64,000 bases of DNA from Methylosinus sp. LW4 (GTDB lineage Bacteria > Pseudomonadota > Alphaproteobacteria > Rhizobiales > Beijerinckiaceae), in NCBI RefSeq assembly GCF_000379125.1, contig NZ_KB900626.1:1335748-1399747 (forward strand). The letters run 5' to 3'. The notes below the pieces were generated by a model. It saw only the letters and a program-made list of their open reading frames with translations, did not search any database and was not told the origin of the DNA. Each line of letters opens with the position of its first letter. Position 1 is the first letter of the stretch. A program made the translations under genes and the position numbers. Of this stretch, positions 31,287 through 40,039 are shown piece by piece.

Positions 31287-32357
31287 TCATCGAGCGCCTT
31301 CCCGCGCATGGGCGGGCCGCAATCCCCTCACGAATTCGGGCAGAGCGGAGCCGATCGCCGCGCCGAGCCGCGGCCCGTGGCGATGAAACAGCAGGCCGGC
31401 GGCGATGACGGCGACGCCTATGCCCGAGAGGGCGAATGGAAAGAGAATCGAGTCCTTGAACACCTCAGACGCCAGATGGCCGAGATAGAGCGTCACGCCG
31501 AAAGCGCCGAAGACGGCGTAGGCGCGGCGCATCAGCACGAGCGACAGCAGCAGAAGGCCGAGATTGATCGCGCAATAGAGCGCCTTGCCGATCTCGTCGC
31601 CGCTGTGCTGCGCGGTCAGCCCGCCCCAAAAGGCGAGGAGCCCGGACAGGTGCAGCCAAAAGGCGAAATCTCCGCCCCGCCAGCGCACGAGATCGACGAG
31701 CCAGGCGGCGGCGATGACCAGCGCGCCGAAAGCGAGGCTCACATTGGCGCGCTGCTCGAAGGTGAACGCCTCCTTGCCGACCAGCCAAGGCGTCAGATCC
31801 ATCGACATGAACCACAAAGCGAAGGCGATAATCATGGTGAGGAAAGGAAAAGGAAAAAACGCCAGCGCCAGCGCCGCCGCGGCGATCGTCCCGAGCTCCA
31901 TGGGCAGCCAACCCGCGCGCACCCAGACATAAAAGTCGTGATAGGGGACGGCTTCCGTCGGATCATGCCCGCCGAGGAGCTGGAGCGCGAAGACGAAGAG
32001 CGGCGCCATGGAGACGGCGCATGTCACCAGCAGGCCGGCGGGCGTGCGCAGGCCGCGCCGACGCCACAGCCAGCCGCCCGCCGTAGCGAAGCCGACGCCA
32101 TAGGCCAGCGAGGTGATCATCAGCGCGCGCGGCCCCCAGAGGCCGAAGGCGGTGGTGCTGAACAGGCTCATCGCGCCCATGACGATGAGCGCGCCCATAT
32201 ACCAGAGCACATTGACGACATCGAAGCGCGGCGCCCCCTCCCCCGCGCTTCCGCGCTCGGCGAGGAATTGCGCGAGCCGCCGATGGGCGTCGGCGTCTAG
32301 GACGCCTGCCTCCAGCGCCGCGCCGAGATCGTCGGTGGTGAATTTCGATCGGGCCAT
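31287..32357 (-). CDS. Multi-pass membrane protein, DUF2157-like
   Basis: The 356-residue protein starts with a soluble helical segment of about 45 residues (TTDDLGAALEAGVLDADAHRRLAQFL), which is the pattern of the DUF2157 N-terminus, then carries about nine hydrophobic segments from VVNVLWYMGALIVMGAMSLF near residue 50 to the C-terminus. It is an inner-membrane protein of unknown function. Family assignment is from overall pattern and is moderate. It lies upstream of trcR on the same strand and is divergent from topA. Confidence 0.7.
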   Translation of the reverse strand: MARSKFTTDDLGAALEAGVLDADAHRRLAQFLAERGSAGEGAPRFDVVNVLWYMGALIVMGAMSLFSTTAFGLWGPRALMITSLAYGVGFATAGGWLWRRRGLRTPAGLLVTCAVSMAPLFVFALQLLGGHDPTEAVPYHDFYVWVRAGWLPMELGTIAAAALALAFFPFPFLTMIIAFALWFMSMDLTPWLVGKEAFTFEQRANVSLAFGALVIAAAWLVDLVRWRGGDFAFWLHLSGLLAFWGGLTAQHSGDEIGKALYCAINLGLLLLSLVLMRRAYAVFGAFGVTLYLGHLASEVFKDSILFPFALSGIGVAVIAAGLLFHRHGPRLGAAIGSALPEFVRGLRPAHAREGAR

Positions 32358-32666
32358 GACGAATTCTTTCCGTCCGAGAAAATCATTCGGGGCCGGACGC
32401 GACCTCGGCTGCGCCGTCTCGCGCCCCGATTATAGCCGCTTCTCCCCGCATTCGTCCCTGCTTAGCGCCCCGATCGGGACGAAAATGTGCGTTGCCGCAT
32501 GCTCGAGCCCATGTCGGCGCCGGTAGAGGAAGCCGAAGGGCCGTCTCAGCCCCAATTTGACAGGACGCCCCCCTTTTGCCCATGTTCGCGCCCCGACGCG
32601 GGCCGGGCTCCCCCGGCGAAGCCATGAGGCGAGCCGCCCGCGACCGGATTTCTGAAGGACTGCTCG
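32358..32666. other. Divergent intergenic region upstream of topA
   Basis: These 309 bases hold no evident gene. A TTGACA at 32557-32562 is a good -35 element, but the bases 17-18 positions further (CATGTT at 32581) are a poor -10, so a topA promoter there is only possible. The ribosome-binding site for topA is GAAGGA at about 32653. Confidence 0.35.
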
Positions 32667-35597
32667 ATGAATGTCGTCATCGTCGAATCGGCCGCCAAGG
32701 CCCAGACGATCAACAAATATCTCGGCCGCGATTTCAATGTGATCGCTTGCTACGGCCATGTGCGCGACCTGCCTCCCAAGGACGGCTCGGTCGATCCGGC
32801 CGAAGATTTCGCCATGAAATGGGAGAGCGACGCCAAATCGGCGAAGCGCATTTCCGCCATCGCCGACGCCGTGAAGAGCGCCGACACGGTCATTCTGGCG
32901 ACCGACCCGGATCGCGAGGGCGAGGCCATCTCTTGGCATCTGCTCGACATATTGAAGAAGAAGAAGGCGCTCGGCGGCAAGCGCGTCGAGCGCGTCGTCT
33001 TCAACGCCGTCACCAAGGACGCGATCAAGCACGCGATGGCGCATCCGCGCGAGATCGACCAGGCGTTGGTCGACGCCTATCTCGCCCGCCGGGCGCTGGA
33101 TTATCTCGTCGGCTTCACGCTCTCCCCGGTGCTGTGGCGCAAATTGCCCGGCGCGCGCTCGGCCGGCCGCGTGCAATCGGTGGCGCTGCGCCTCGTCTGC
33201 GACCGCGAGCTCGAAATCGAGAAATTCGTCACGCGCGAATATTGGTCGCTGATCGCGCATCTGAAAACCAAGGCCGGCGAGCCTTTCACCGCCCGCCTCT
33301 CGGGCGCCGACGGCAAGAAGATCACCCGCCTCGACATCGGCTCCGGCCAAGAGGCCGAGGATTTCAAAAAGGCGCTGGAGACCGCCGCCTTCACCATTCG
33401 CTCGGTGGAGGCGAAGCCGGTCAAGCGGCACCCTTACGCGCCCTTCACCACCTCGACGCTGCAGCAGGAAGCCTCGCGCAAGCTGGGCCTCGCGCCGGCG
33501 CAGACCATGCGCATCGCCCAGCGCCTCTATGAGGGTGTCGACATAGGCGGCGAGACGGCCGGCCTCATCACCTATATGCGAACCGACGGCGTCGACATGG
33601 CGCCGGAGGCCATCGCCTCGGCGCGCAATGTGATCGCCAAGGAATATGGCGATCGCTTCGTGCCCAAGGTTCCGCGCAAATATACGGTGAAGGCCAAGAA
33701 CGCGCAGGAAGCGCATGAGGCGATCCGCCCTACCGACCTCTCGCGCCTGCCCAAGCATGTCGCCAAGCATTTGGAGCCGGAGCAGGCCAAGCTCTATGAG
33801 CTGATCTGGACGCGCACCATCGCCAGCCAGATGGAATCGGCCGAGCTGGAGCGCACCACTGTCGATATCGAAGCCCTCGTCGGCAAGCGGAGCCTCGAGC
33901 TGCGCGCCACCGGCCAGGTGGTGCGCTTCTCGGGCTTTCTCGAGCTCTATCAGGAAGGCCGCGACGACGATCAGGACGAGGATGGCGGCCGCCTGCCGGC
34001 GATGGCCGCCGGCGAGCCGGCGACGCGCGATAAGATCGAGGCCAGCCAGCATTTCACCGAGCCGCCGCCGCGCTACACGGAGGCCACTCTGGTCAAGCGC
34101 ATGGAGGAGCTCGGCATCGGCCGCCCCTCCACCTACGCCTCGACTCTGGCCGTGCTGCGCGAGCGCGACTATGTGCGGCTCGACAAGAAACGCCTCGTGC
34201 CGGAGGACAAGGGCCGCATCGTCACGGCCTTTCTGGAGAGCTTCTTCACCCGCTATGTGGAGTTCGACTTCACCGCCGGCCTCGAGGAGAAGCTCGACAA
34301 GGTCTCCAATAATGAGATCGACTGGAAAGAGGTGCTGCGCGACTTCTGGGCCGATTTCTCCGGCGCCGTCGACGGCACCAAGGAGCTGCGCACCACTCAG
34401 GTGCTCGACAGCCTCAATGATCTCTTGGGGCCGCATATTTTCCCGGCCAAGCCCGACGGCTCCGATCCGCGCGCCTGCCCCGCCTGCAGCGCCGGCCAAT
34501 TGTCGCTGAAGCTCGGCAAATACGGCGCCTTCATCGGCTGCTCCAACTATCCCGAATGCCGCTTCACCCGCACGCTCTCGCCGCCCACCGGCGAGGCCGC
34601 CGAGGGCGCGCGTCCGGGCGTGAAGGTGCTGGGCCAGGACCCGGAGAGCGGCGCCGAGATCACGCTGCGCGGCGGGCGCTTCGGCGACTATGTGCAGGAG
34701 GGCGAGGCGACCGAGGATGGCGAGAAGCCCAAGCGCTCCTCCATCCCCAAGAGCATAAAGCCCGACGAACTGACCCTCGAGCAGGCGATCCGGCTGCTGT
34801 CGCTGCCGCGCGAGGTGGCCAAGCATCCTGAGAGCGGCGAGCCGATCGTCGCCGGCATCGGCCGCTTCGGACCTTATGTCCAGCACGGGAAGACCTACGC
34901 CAATATCGGCCGCGACGACGATATTCTGACGATCGGCGGCAATCGCGCCATCGATCTCATCGTCACCAAGGAGAGCGGCGGCGGCGGCTCGCGCTTCGGC
35001 CGCGCCTCCGACCCCGGCCGCGCCCTCGGCGACCATCCGCAGGGCGGCGCCATCTCGGTGAAGAGCGGGCGCTTCGGTCCCTATGTGAATTGGGGCAAGG
35101 TCAACGCCACCCTTCCCAAGGGAACCGATCCCGAGAGCCTGACGGTGCAGCAGGCGGTCGATCTCTTGGCCGCCAAGGCCAATGGCGCGCCCTCTGGCGG
35201 CGGCCGCGTGCTCGGCGAGCATCCGCAAGGCGGCGCGATCACGCTGCGCGACGGCCGCTACGGGCCTTATGTGAATCTCGGCAAGGTCAACGCCACTCTG
35301 CCGAAGAATATGAGCCCGGAAGATGTGACGCTGGAAGAGGCGATCCGCCTGATCGAAGAGAAGGGCGGCCCGGTGAAGGCCAAGAAGGCGCCGGCCAAAA
35401 AGGCCCCCGCCGCCAAGGCCAAAGCGCCCGCCTCCAAGGCCCCCGCCTCTAAGGCCCCGGCGAAAAAAGCCGCCCCCAAGAAAGCCATAGAAGAGAGCGA
35501 CGAGGTTCCCTTCGAGGATTCGAAGCCGACGAAAAAAGCGGCCGCCGCCAAGGCGCCGGCCAAGAAGGTCACGAAAAAGGCCGCCTCGGGGAAGTGA
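32667..35597 (+). CDS. topA: DNA topoisomerase I
   Basis: TopA relaxes negative supercoils behind moving RNA polymerase. The 976-residue product has the Toprim metal-binding domain at 1-115 (VIVESAAKAQTI and the acidic ATDPDREGEA), and the catalytic Tyr is Y303 in GLITYMRTDG. The zinc-ribbon element CPAC...GCSNYPEC lies near 610-635, followed by several C-terminal repeats of the form GRFGPYVQHG that bind DNA. A Lys/Ala-rich tail of about 80 residues ends the protein, as in other alphaproteobacteria. Length is at the upper end of the family because of this tail. Confidence 0.97.
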   Translation: MNVVIVESAAKAQTINKYLGRDFNVIACYGHVRDLPPKDGSVDPAEDFAMKWESDAKSAKRISAIADAVKSADTVILATDPDREGEAISWHLLDILKKKKALGGKRVERVVFNAVTKDAIKHAMAHPREIDQALVDAYLARRALDYLVGFTLSPVLWRKLPGARSAGRVQSVALRLVCDRELEIEKFVTREYWSLIAHLKTKAGEPFTARLSGADGKKITRLDIGSGQEAEDFKKALETAAFTIRSVEAKPVKRHPYAPFTTSTLQQEASRKLGLAPAQTMRIAQRLYEGVDIGGETAGLITYMRTDGVDMAPEAIASARNVIAKEYGDRFVPKVPRKYTVKAKNAQEAHEAIRPTDLSRLPKHVAKHLEPEQAKLYELIWTRTIASQMESAELERTTVDIEALVGKRSLELRATGQVVRFSGFLELYQEGRDDDQDEDGGRLPAMAAGEPATRDKIEASQHFTEPPPRYTEATLVKRMEELGIGRPSTYASTLAVLRERDYVRLDKKRLVPEDKGRIVTAFLESFFTRYVEFDFTAGLEEKLDKVSNNEIDWKEVLRDFWADFSGAVDGTKELRTTQVLDSLNDLLGPHIFPAKPDGSDPRACPACSAGQLSLKLGKYGAFIGCSNYPECRFTRTLSPPTGEAAEGARPGVKVLGQDPESGAEITLRGGRFGDYVQEGEATEDGEKPKRSSIPKSIKPDELTLEQAIRLLSLPREVAKHPESGEPIVAGIGRFGPYVQHGKTYANIGRDDDILTIGGNRAIDLIVTKESGGGGSRFGRASDPGRALGDHPQGGAISVKSGRFGPYVNWGKVNATLPKGTDPESLTVQQAVDLLAAKANGAPSGGGRVLGEHPQGGAITLRDGRYGPYVNLGKVNATLPKNMSPEDVTLEEAIRLIEEKGGPVKAKKAPAKKAPAAKAKAPASKAPASKAPAKKAAPKKAIEESDEVPFEDSKPTKKAAAAKAPAKKVTKKAASGK

Positions 35598-35604
35598 GCG
35601 GGAA

Positions 35605-35627
35605 GCGGCCGCCGAAACAGCGGCCGC
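35605..35627. terminator. GC-rich hairpin between convergent topA and pilus-type gene
   Basis: GCGGCCGC at 35605-35612 pairs with GCGGCCGC at 35620-35627 around a 7-base loop. It lies 8 bases past the topA stop and 7 bases before the stop of the VWA gene on the other strand. It has no T-tract, so it is a likely but unproven shared 3' structure. Confidence 0.5.
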
Positions 35628-35634
35628 GCCGATC

Positions 35635-37380
35635 TCACTGCGTCAGCCTGAGCGAGCCGAGCCCCGTGCCGATCGTCGAGAATGCGAGATTGAGGCTCGC
35701 CGCGTCGGTCGCCGCGAAATAATGGTCCTTGTTGGTCGCGCAATTCTTCAGCAGCGTCAGGCCCTCGTCGTCGATCGGATCGCTCGGGATCGAGAAGCCG
35801 ATGGTGAAGATCTCTATGCCCGCCGCCTTGGCGTTGGTGCAGGCTTCGAGCGTCAGCTCGTCCTGCATCTCGCGCGATTTGTCGTGATAATCCGACCAGC
35901 TGCCGGAAGCGGCGTTGAGAGCGGTCTGATAATCGACGCCATTGCCCTTCGATCCGTCGGGAAAGCGCTTGTTCTTCGCGCCATTGTAGCTGTAGTAGCC
36001 CGCCGCCTCATAATCGGAGCCGGTGACGGTTCCCGGCGCGCTCGCCCAATTGTTGAAGCCGTCGGTCATGAACACGATGACCTTGTGATTATTGGCCACA
36101 GAATAGGGGCGTCCGCTGGCGAAAGGCTGGCTGGGCGATATCGTGCGCCAGCCCCACATGAAGCCTTCGTGGAGATTGGTGTTGCCATTGGCGACGAGGT
36201 TGCTGATCTTCGACGTCACGGTGGACTGCGTCGAGGTCAGCTGCATGATGGTCTGCGTCGTATAGTCCGGGCAATAGCTGTTCGGCCCGTCGCCGCCGCC
36301 CGCGGCGGCCGCGACATTGTATTTGCAGACATGGGTGAGCTCGTTCCAGTCGCCGCTCGCCACATCCGAGCAGGTGGTGGTCGTCGTCGTCGTCTTCTTG
36401 CCCTTGCCCTTGCTGGTGGTGGTTCGCGTGGTCGTCGTCACCGAGCCGTCGTCGTCGATATAATCGTTGTCATATCCAGCATCCGGCTCATCGGGCGCGA
36501 GATAGGGAACGAAGAGCGTCTCGGGATCCGAAGGATTGGGCGTCGTATCGGAGACATTCAGCGGATACACCGGCTGCTCGAAGCATCCGCCCCAATCCCA
36601 GTATGAATTGATCGCCTTGAGCTTGGTGAAGATATCGAAGCGGCTGCTGAATCCCGCAGCCGTCGCGGCCGTCTGGCCGCCGAAGGCGATCCAATGTTGA
36701 GAATTGGCCCCTTTCTTATCGACCCAGGCGACATTGCGCGTCGAGGGGCTCGTCGGATCGACGGCGACGACCGCCGCGGCGAAGGGCGTGATGGCGAATT
36801 TCACGCGGTTCGGCGCCTTGGTGAACATTGTGTTGACGAAGCTGGTCGCAGCCGTTTGCAGCGCTTGAATCTTCGTCGTGCCGCTGGTGCTGCGGGTCAT
36901 GGAGCCGGAATTGTCCAGCACCAAAGAGATCTCGTAAGTGTCGGTCGGGCTGACGCCGCCTTGCAGCGCGGCGCAGGACGTCACCTGCGTCGACATGGAG
37001 GCCTGCCCAGTGATGTGCATGATGGTGGTCGCGACCTGCGCCTGCGCCCAGATGCAGAGCGACAGCCGATCGGTGGCGATGGACGCCGACGTCACTGTCG
37101 CCGTGGCGTTGCGATAATTGGTGGTGAGATAGACCTGCGCCTGGCTGCGCGCCTGCTGGTCGGTGGTGGAGCTGACAATGCCTTTGGCGACCGCGAGCAC
37201 GGCCGCATCCGCCGCCTGCTGCAACGAGCCGCGCGCCGCGGCGATGCGGCCATAATCGATGCCGGCGCCGATCATCATGACCACCGGCACGAAGGTCAGA
37301 CCGAGTATGATGGCGACATTGCCGCGCTGATCGCGCGAGAAGGCGAGAGCCGACCGCCCCGACGTCCATATTCGCCGCAT
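35635..37380 (-). CDS. Tad-type pilus assembly protein with VWA domain
   Basis: The 581-residue product has the TadE/TadG N-terminus: a short basic start, then RGNVAIILGLTFVPVVMMIGAGIDYGRI with a membrane helix at about 22-40. A von Willebrand A domain follows, with the metal-binding DNSGS at 156-160 (LVLDNSGSM). A Thr-rich, Lys-containing insert lies near 325-345. Such proteins sit in the periplasm, anchored in the inner membrane, and help assemble Flp pili. No other tad genes are beside it, so it is an orphan here. The insert is unusual in composition. Confidence 0.85.
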   Translation of the reverse strand: MRRIWTSGRSALAFSRDQRGNVAIILGLTFVPVVMMIGAGIDYGRIAAARGSLQQAADAAVLAVAKGIVSSTTDQQARSQAQVYLTTNYRNATATVTSASIATDRLSLCIWAQAQVATTIMHITGQASMSTQVTSCAALQGGVSPTDTYEISLVLDNSGSMTRSTSGTTKIQALQTAATSFVNTMFTKAPNRVKFAITPFAAAVVAVDPTSPSTRNVAWVDKKGANSQHWIAFGGQTAATAAGFSSRFDIFTKLKAINSYWDWGGCFEQPVYPLNVSDTTPNPSDPETLFVPYLAPDEPDAGYDNDYIDDDGSVTTTTRTTTSKGKGKKTTTTTTTCSDVASGDWNELTHVCKYNVAAAAGGGDGPNSYCPDYTTQTIMQLTSTQSTVTSKISNLVANGNTNLHEGFMWGWRTISPSQPFASGRPYSVANNHKVIVFMTDGFNNWASAPGTVTGSDYEAAGYYSYNGAKNKRFPDGSKGNGVDYQTALNAASGSWSDYHDKSREMQDELTLEACTNAKAAGIEIFTIGFSIPSDPIDDEGLTLLKNCATNKDHYFAATDAASLNLAFSTIGTGLGSLRLTQ

Positions 37381-37575
37381 TTGAAATCTCTCGAGGTTCG
37401 TGTGGAAATCAGATTGGCTACGCTTACGGCAAATTTCTCATTCGGCTCTAAACCGATCCGAACGATTGCAATTGACGTTCGATAACCTCGAGAAAGCGTA
37501 AACGGAGCCGAATGGAGGCGGCGACGCTCGACGCGCTTTCGGCGACGCGGAGCCTATTGGAGTGTATATGACGAC

Positions 37576-39930
37576 ATGCCGGCGCCGGCCGCCCGGACAA
37601 TTCCGCGGCCTTCGAGATCGACTTTGACGAAAAAAATCCGCGACCTCGGCGCGCCTCCCGCCGCCCTTCCCTCCCGCGAGGACATTCTCGCCTTCATCGC
37701 GCGAGAGCGCGAGGCGATGAGCCGCGCCGGCAATGCGGGAAAAATCGGCAAGCGCGAGATCGCGCGCGCTTTCGGCGTCAAAGGCGCCGATCGAATCGGG
37801 CTGAAGCGAATATTGGCGGAGCTGGAAGCCGAGGGCGCGGTGGAGCGGCGCGGCAAGAGGCTGGCCAAGCCGGGCGCGCTGCCCGCCGTGGTGCTGGCCG
37901 ACATAGTGGGCCGCGACCGCGACGGCGAGCTGATCGCCGCGCCGGCGGAATGGGATTCCGACGAGCTCGGCGCGCCGCCGCGCATTCGCATCTCGGCGCC
38001 GCGTCGGCCGAAGCCCGGCGAGCCCCTGCCCGGCGTCGGCGACCGCGCGCTGGTGCGCGCCGAGCCGGACCGCGACGCCGGCCCGAATGATCCGCCCTAC
38101 GCCGGGCGTGTGGTGAAGCTCCTCTCCAAGGCGCGGGCGCGCATCGTCGGCGTGCTGCGCGTCGCCGCCAATGGCGTGGCGCATATCGAGCCCGTCGAGA
38201 AGAAGCAGGCCGGACGCGAGATGGTCATAGCGGCCGAGGACCGCGGCGAGGCGAAGGACGGCGATCTCGTCTCCGTCGATCTCATCGGCAAGACGCGGCT
38301 CGGCGCGCCGCGCGCCCGCGTGCGCGAGACGCTCGGCTCGCTCGCCACCGAGAAGGCGATCAGCATGATCGCTCTACGCGTGCATGGCGTTCCCGACGAG
38401 TTCCGCGTCGAGGCCGTGGCCGAGGCCGCCGCCGCTCTGCCCGCGCGGCTCGAGGCGCATCGCGAGGATTGGCGCGAGCTGCCGCTCGTCACCATCGATC
38501 CGCCCGACGCCAAGGACCATGACGACGCCGTCTTCGCCGAGCCGGACACCGCGTCCGACAATCCCGGTGGGCATATCGTCACCGTCGCCATCGCCGATGT
38601 CGCCTACTATGTCCGCCCGCATTCGGCGCTCGACAAGGATGCGCTGGAGCGCGGCAATTCTGTCTATTTCCCGGATCGCGTCGTGCCCATGCTGCCCGAG
38701 CGCATCTCCAACGACCTCTGCTCGCTGAAGCCGAACGAGGATCGGCCGGCGCTCGCCGTGCGCATGCGCATCAGCGAGAAAGGCCATAAGCTCGGCCACA
38801 CGTTTCATCGCGTGATGATGCGCTCCAAGGCCAAGCTCAATTACGCGCAGGCGCAGGAGGCGCTCGACGGACGCCCGGACGAGATATGCGCACCGCTGAT
38901 GGAACGCGTGCTGGAGCCGCTGTTTCGCGCCTATAAATCGGCGGATCAGGCGCGTGAATTGCGCGCGCCGTTGGAGCTGGAGCTGCCCGAGCGCAAAATC
39001 CTGCTGAAGGCGGATGGCACGGTCGATCGAATCGTCGTGCCGCCGCGCCTCTCGACGCACCGCTTGATCGAGGAGTTCATGATCCTCGCCAATGTGGCGG
39101 CGGCGGAAGTGCTCGAGGAAAACCGGCAGCAGCTCATCTATCGCGCCCATGACGAGCCCTCGCGCGAGAAGGTGGCGGCGCTCTCCGAGTTTCTCGCGAC
39201 GATCGGCGTGAAGCTCGCCAAGGGCCAGGTGCTGCGGCCCTCGCATTTCAACGTCATCCTGGCGCGCGTGCGCGGCAAGGAGCATGAGAATATCGTCAAC
39301 GAGATCATTCTGCGCACGCAAGCGCAGGCCGAATACACGCATGAGAATTACGGCCATTTCGGCCTCAATCTGCGCCGCTACGCGCATTTCACCTCGCCCA
39401 TCCGCCGCTATGCCGATCTCGTCGTGCATCGCGCGCTCATTCGCGCGCTGGGCTTCGGCCCCGGCGCCATGCCCGAAATCTCCGCCGGCGAGCTGGCGGA
39501 GATCGCCGCGCGCATCTCCGGCGCCGAGCGGCGCGCCATGGCGGCGGAACGCGAGACCATCGATCGCCTCATCGCCGCCCATCTCGCCGAGCAGATCGGC
39601 GCGCGTTTTCCGGCGCGCATTTCCGGCGTCACACGCGCCGGCCTCTTCGTGCGGCTGCTCGACACTGGCGCGGACGGATTCATTCCGGCGGCGACGCTGG
39701 GGCGCGAATATTTCCGCTATGACGAGGCCGGCCATGCGCTGACCGCCGGCTCGGGCGAGAGCTTTCGCCTAGGCGACATCATAGAAGCGCGGCTGGTCGA
39801 GGCGACGCCGATCGCCGGCGCCCTGCGCTTCGAGGTGGCCAGCGGCTCGCGGCGCGGAGCGCCGATGAAGAGCGGCCGCCTCTCGGGCCGCGGCCGCGTC
39901 GAGCGCGCGAAGCAGAAGCGCCGCAAATGA
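37576..39930 (+). CDS. rnr: Ribonuclease R
   Basis: RNase R is a processive 3'-to-5' exoribonuclease that degrades structured RNA. The 784-residue product has an N-terminal winged helix (LPSREDILAFI), cold-shock-type domains, and the RNB catalytic core with the metal ligands in TIDPPDAKDHDDAVFAE near 312-328. An S1 RNA-binding domain at about 665-755 includes ISGVTRAGLFVRLLDTGADGF. A basic tail follows. The ATG at 37576 has a GGAG element about 14 bases upstream; a TTG further on cannot be excluded as the start. It is divergent from the VWA gene. Confidence 0.95.
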   Translation: MPAPAARTIPRPSRSTLTKKIRDLGAPPAALPSREDILAFIAREREAMSRAGNAGKIGKREIARAFGVKGADRIGLKRILAELEAEGAVERRGKRLAKPGALPAVVLADIVGRDRDGELIAAPAEWDSDELGAPPRIRISAPRRPKPGEPLPGVGDRALVRAEPDRDAGPNDPPYAGRVVKLLSKARARIVGVLRVAANGVAHIEPVEKKQAGREMVIAAEDRGEAKDGDLVSVDLIGKTRLGAPRARVRETLGSLATEKAISMIALRVHGVPDEFRVEAVAEAAAALPARLEAHREDWRELPLVTIDPPDAKDHDDAVFAEPDTASDNPGGHIVTVAIADVAYYVRPHSALDKDALERGNSVYFPDRVVPMLPERISNDLCSLKPNEDRPALAVRMRISEKGHKLGHTFHRVMMRSKAKLNYAQAQEALDGRPDEICAPLMERVLEPLFRAYKSADQARELRAPLELELPERKILLKADGTVDRIVVPPRLSTHRLIEEFMILANVAAAEVLEENRQQLIYRAHDEPSREKVAALSEFLATIGVKLAKGQVLRPSHFNVILARVRGKEHENIVNEIILRTQAQAEYTHENYGHFGLNLRRYAHFTSPIRRYADLVVHRALIRALGFGPGAMPEISAGELAEIAARISGAERRAMAAERETIDRLIAAHLAEQIGARFPARISGVTRAGLFVRLLDTGADGFIPAATLGREYFRYDEAGHALTAGSGESFRLGDIIEARLVEATPIAGALRFEVASGSRRGAPMKSGRLSGRGRVERAKQKRRK

Positions 39931-40039
39931 GCCGGCGGGCGCGGTAGAGAAAGTTTCGCCTCGAAGCGCGGTCGTGAGCCGACAGCGCCCGATATCTCAT
40001 GCGCAGGACCGGCCGCAGCGGCTGGTCGCATCTTCGGGG

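Noticed and set aside
32557..32586. TTGACA as a promoter of topA
   Set aside because: The -35 is perfect but the -10 position matches the consensus poorly; kept only as a remark.
32430..35228. 932-codon minus-strand frame opposite topA
   Set aside because: It mirrors the codon structure of topA and shows no family motif, signal or ribosome-binding site.
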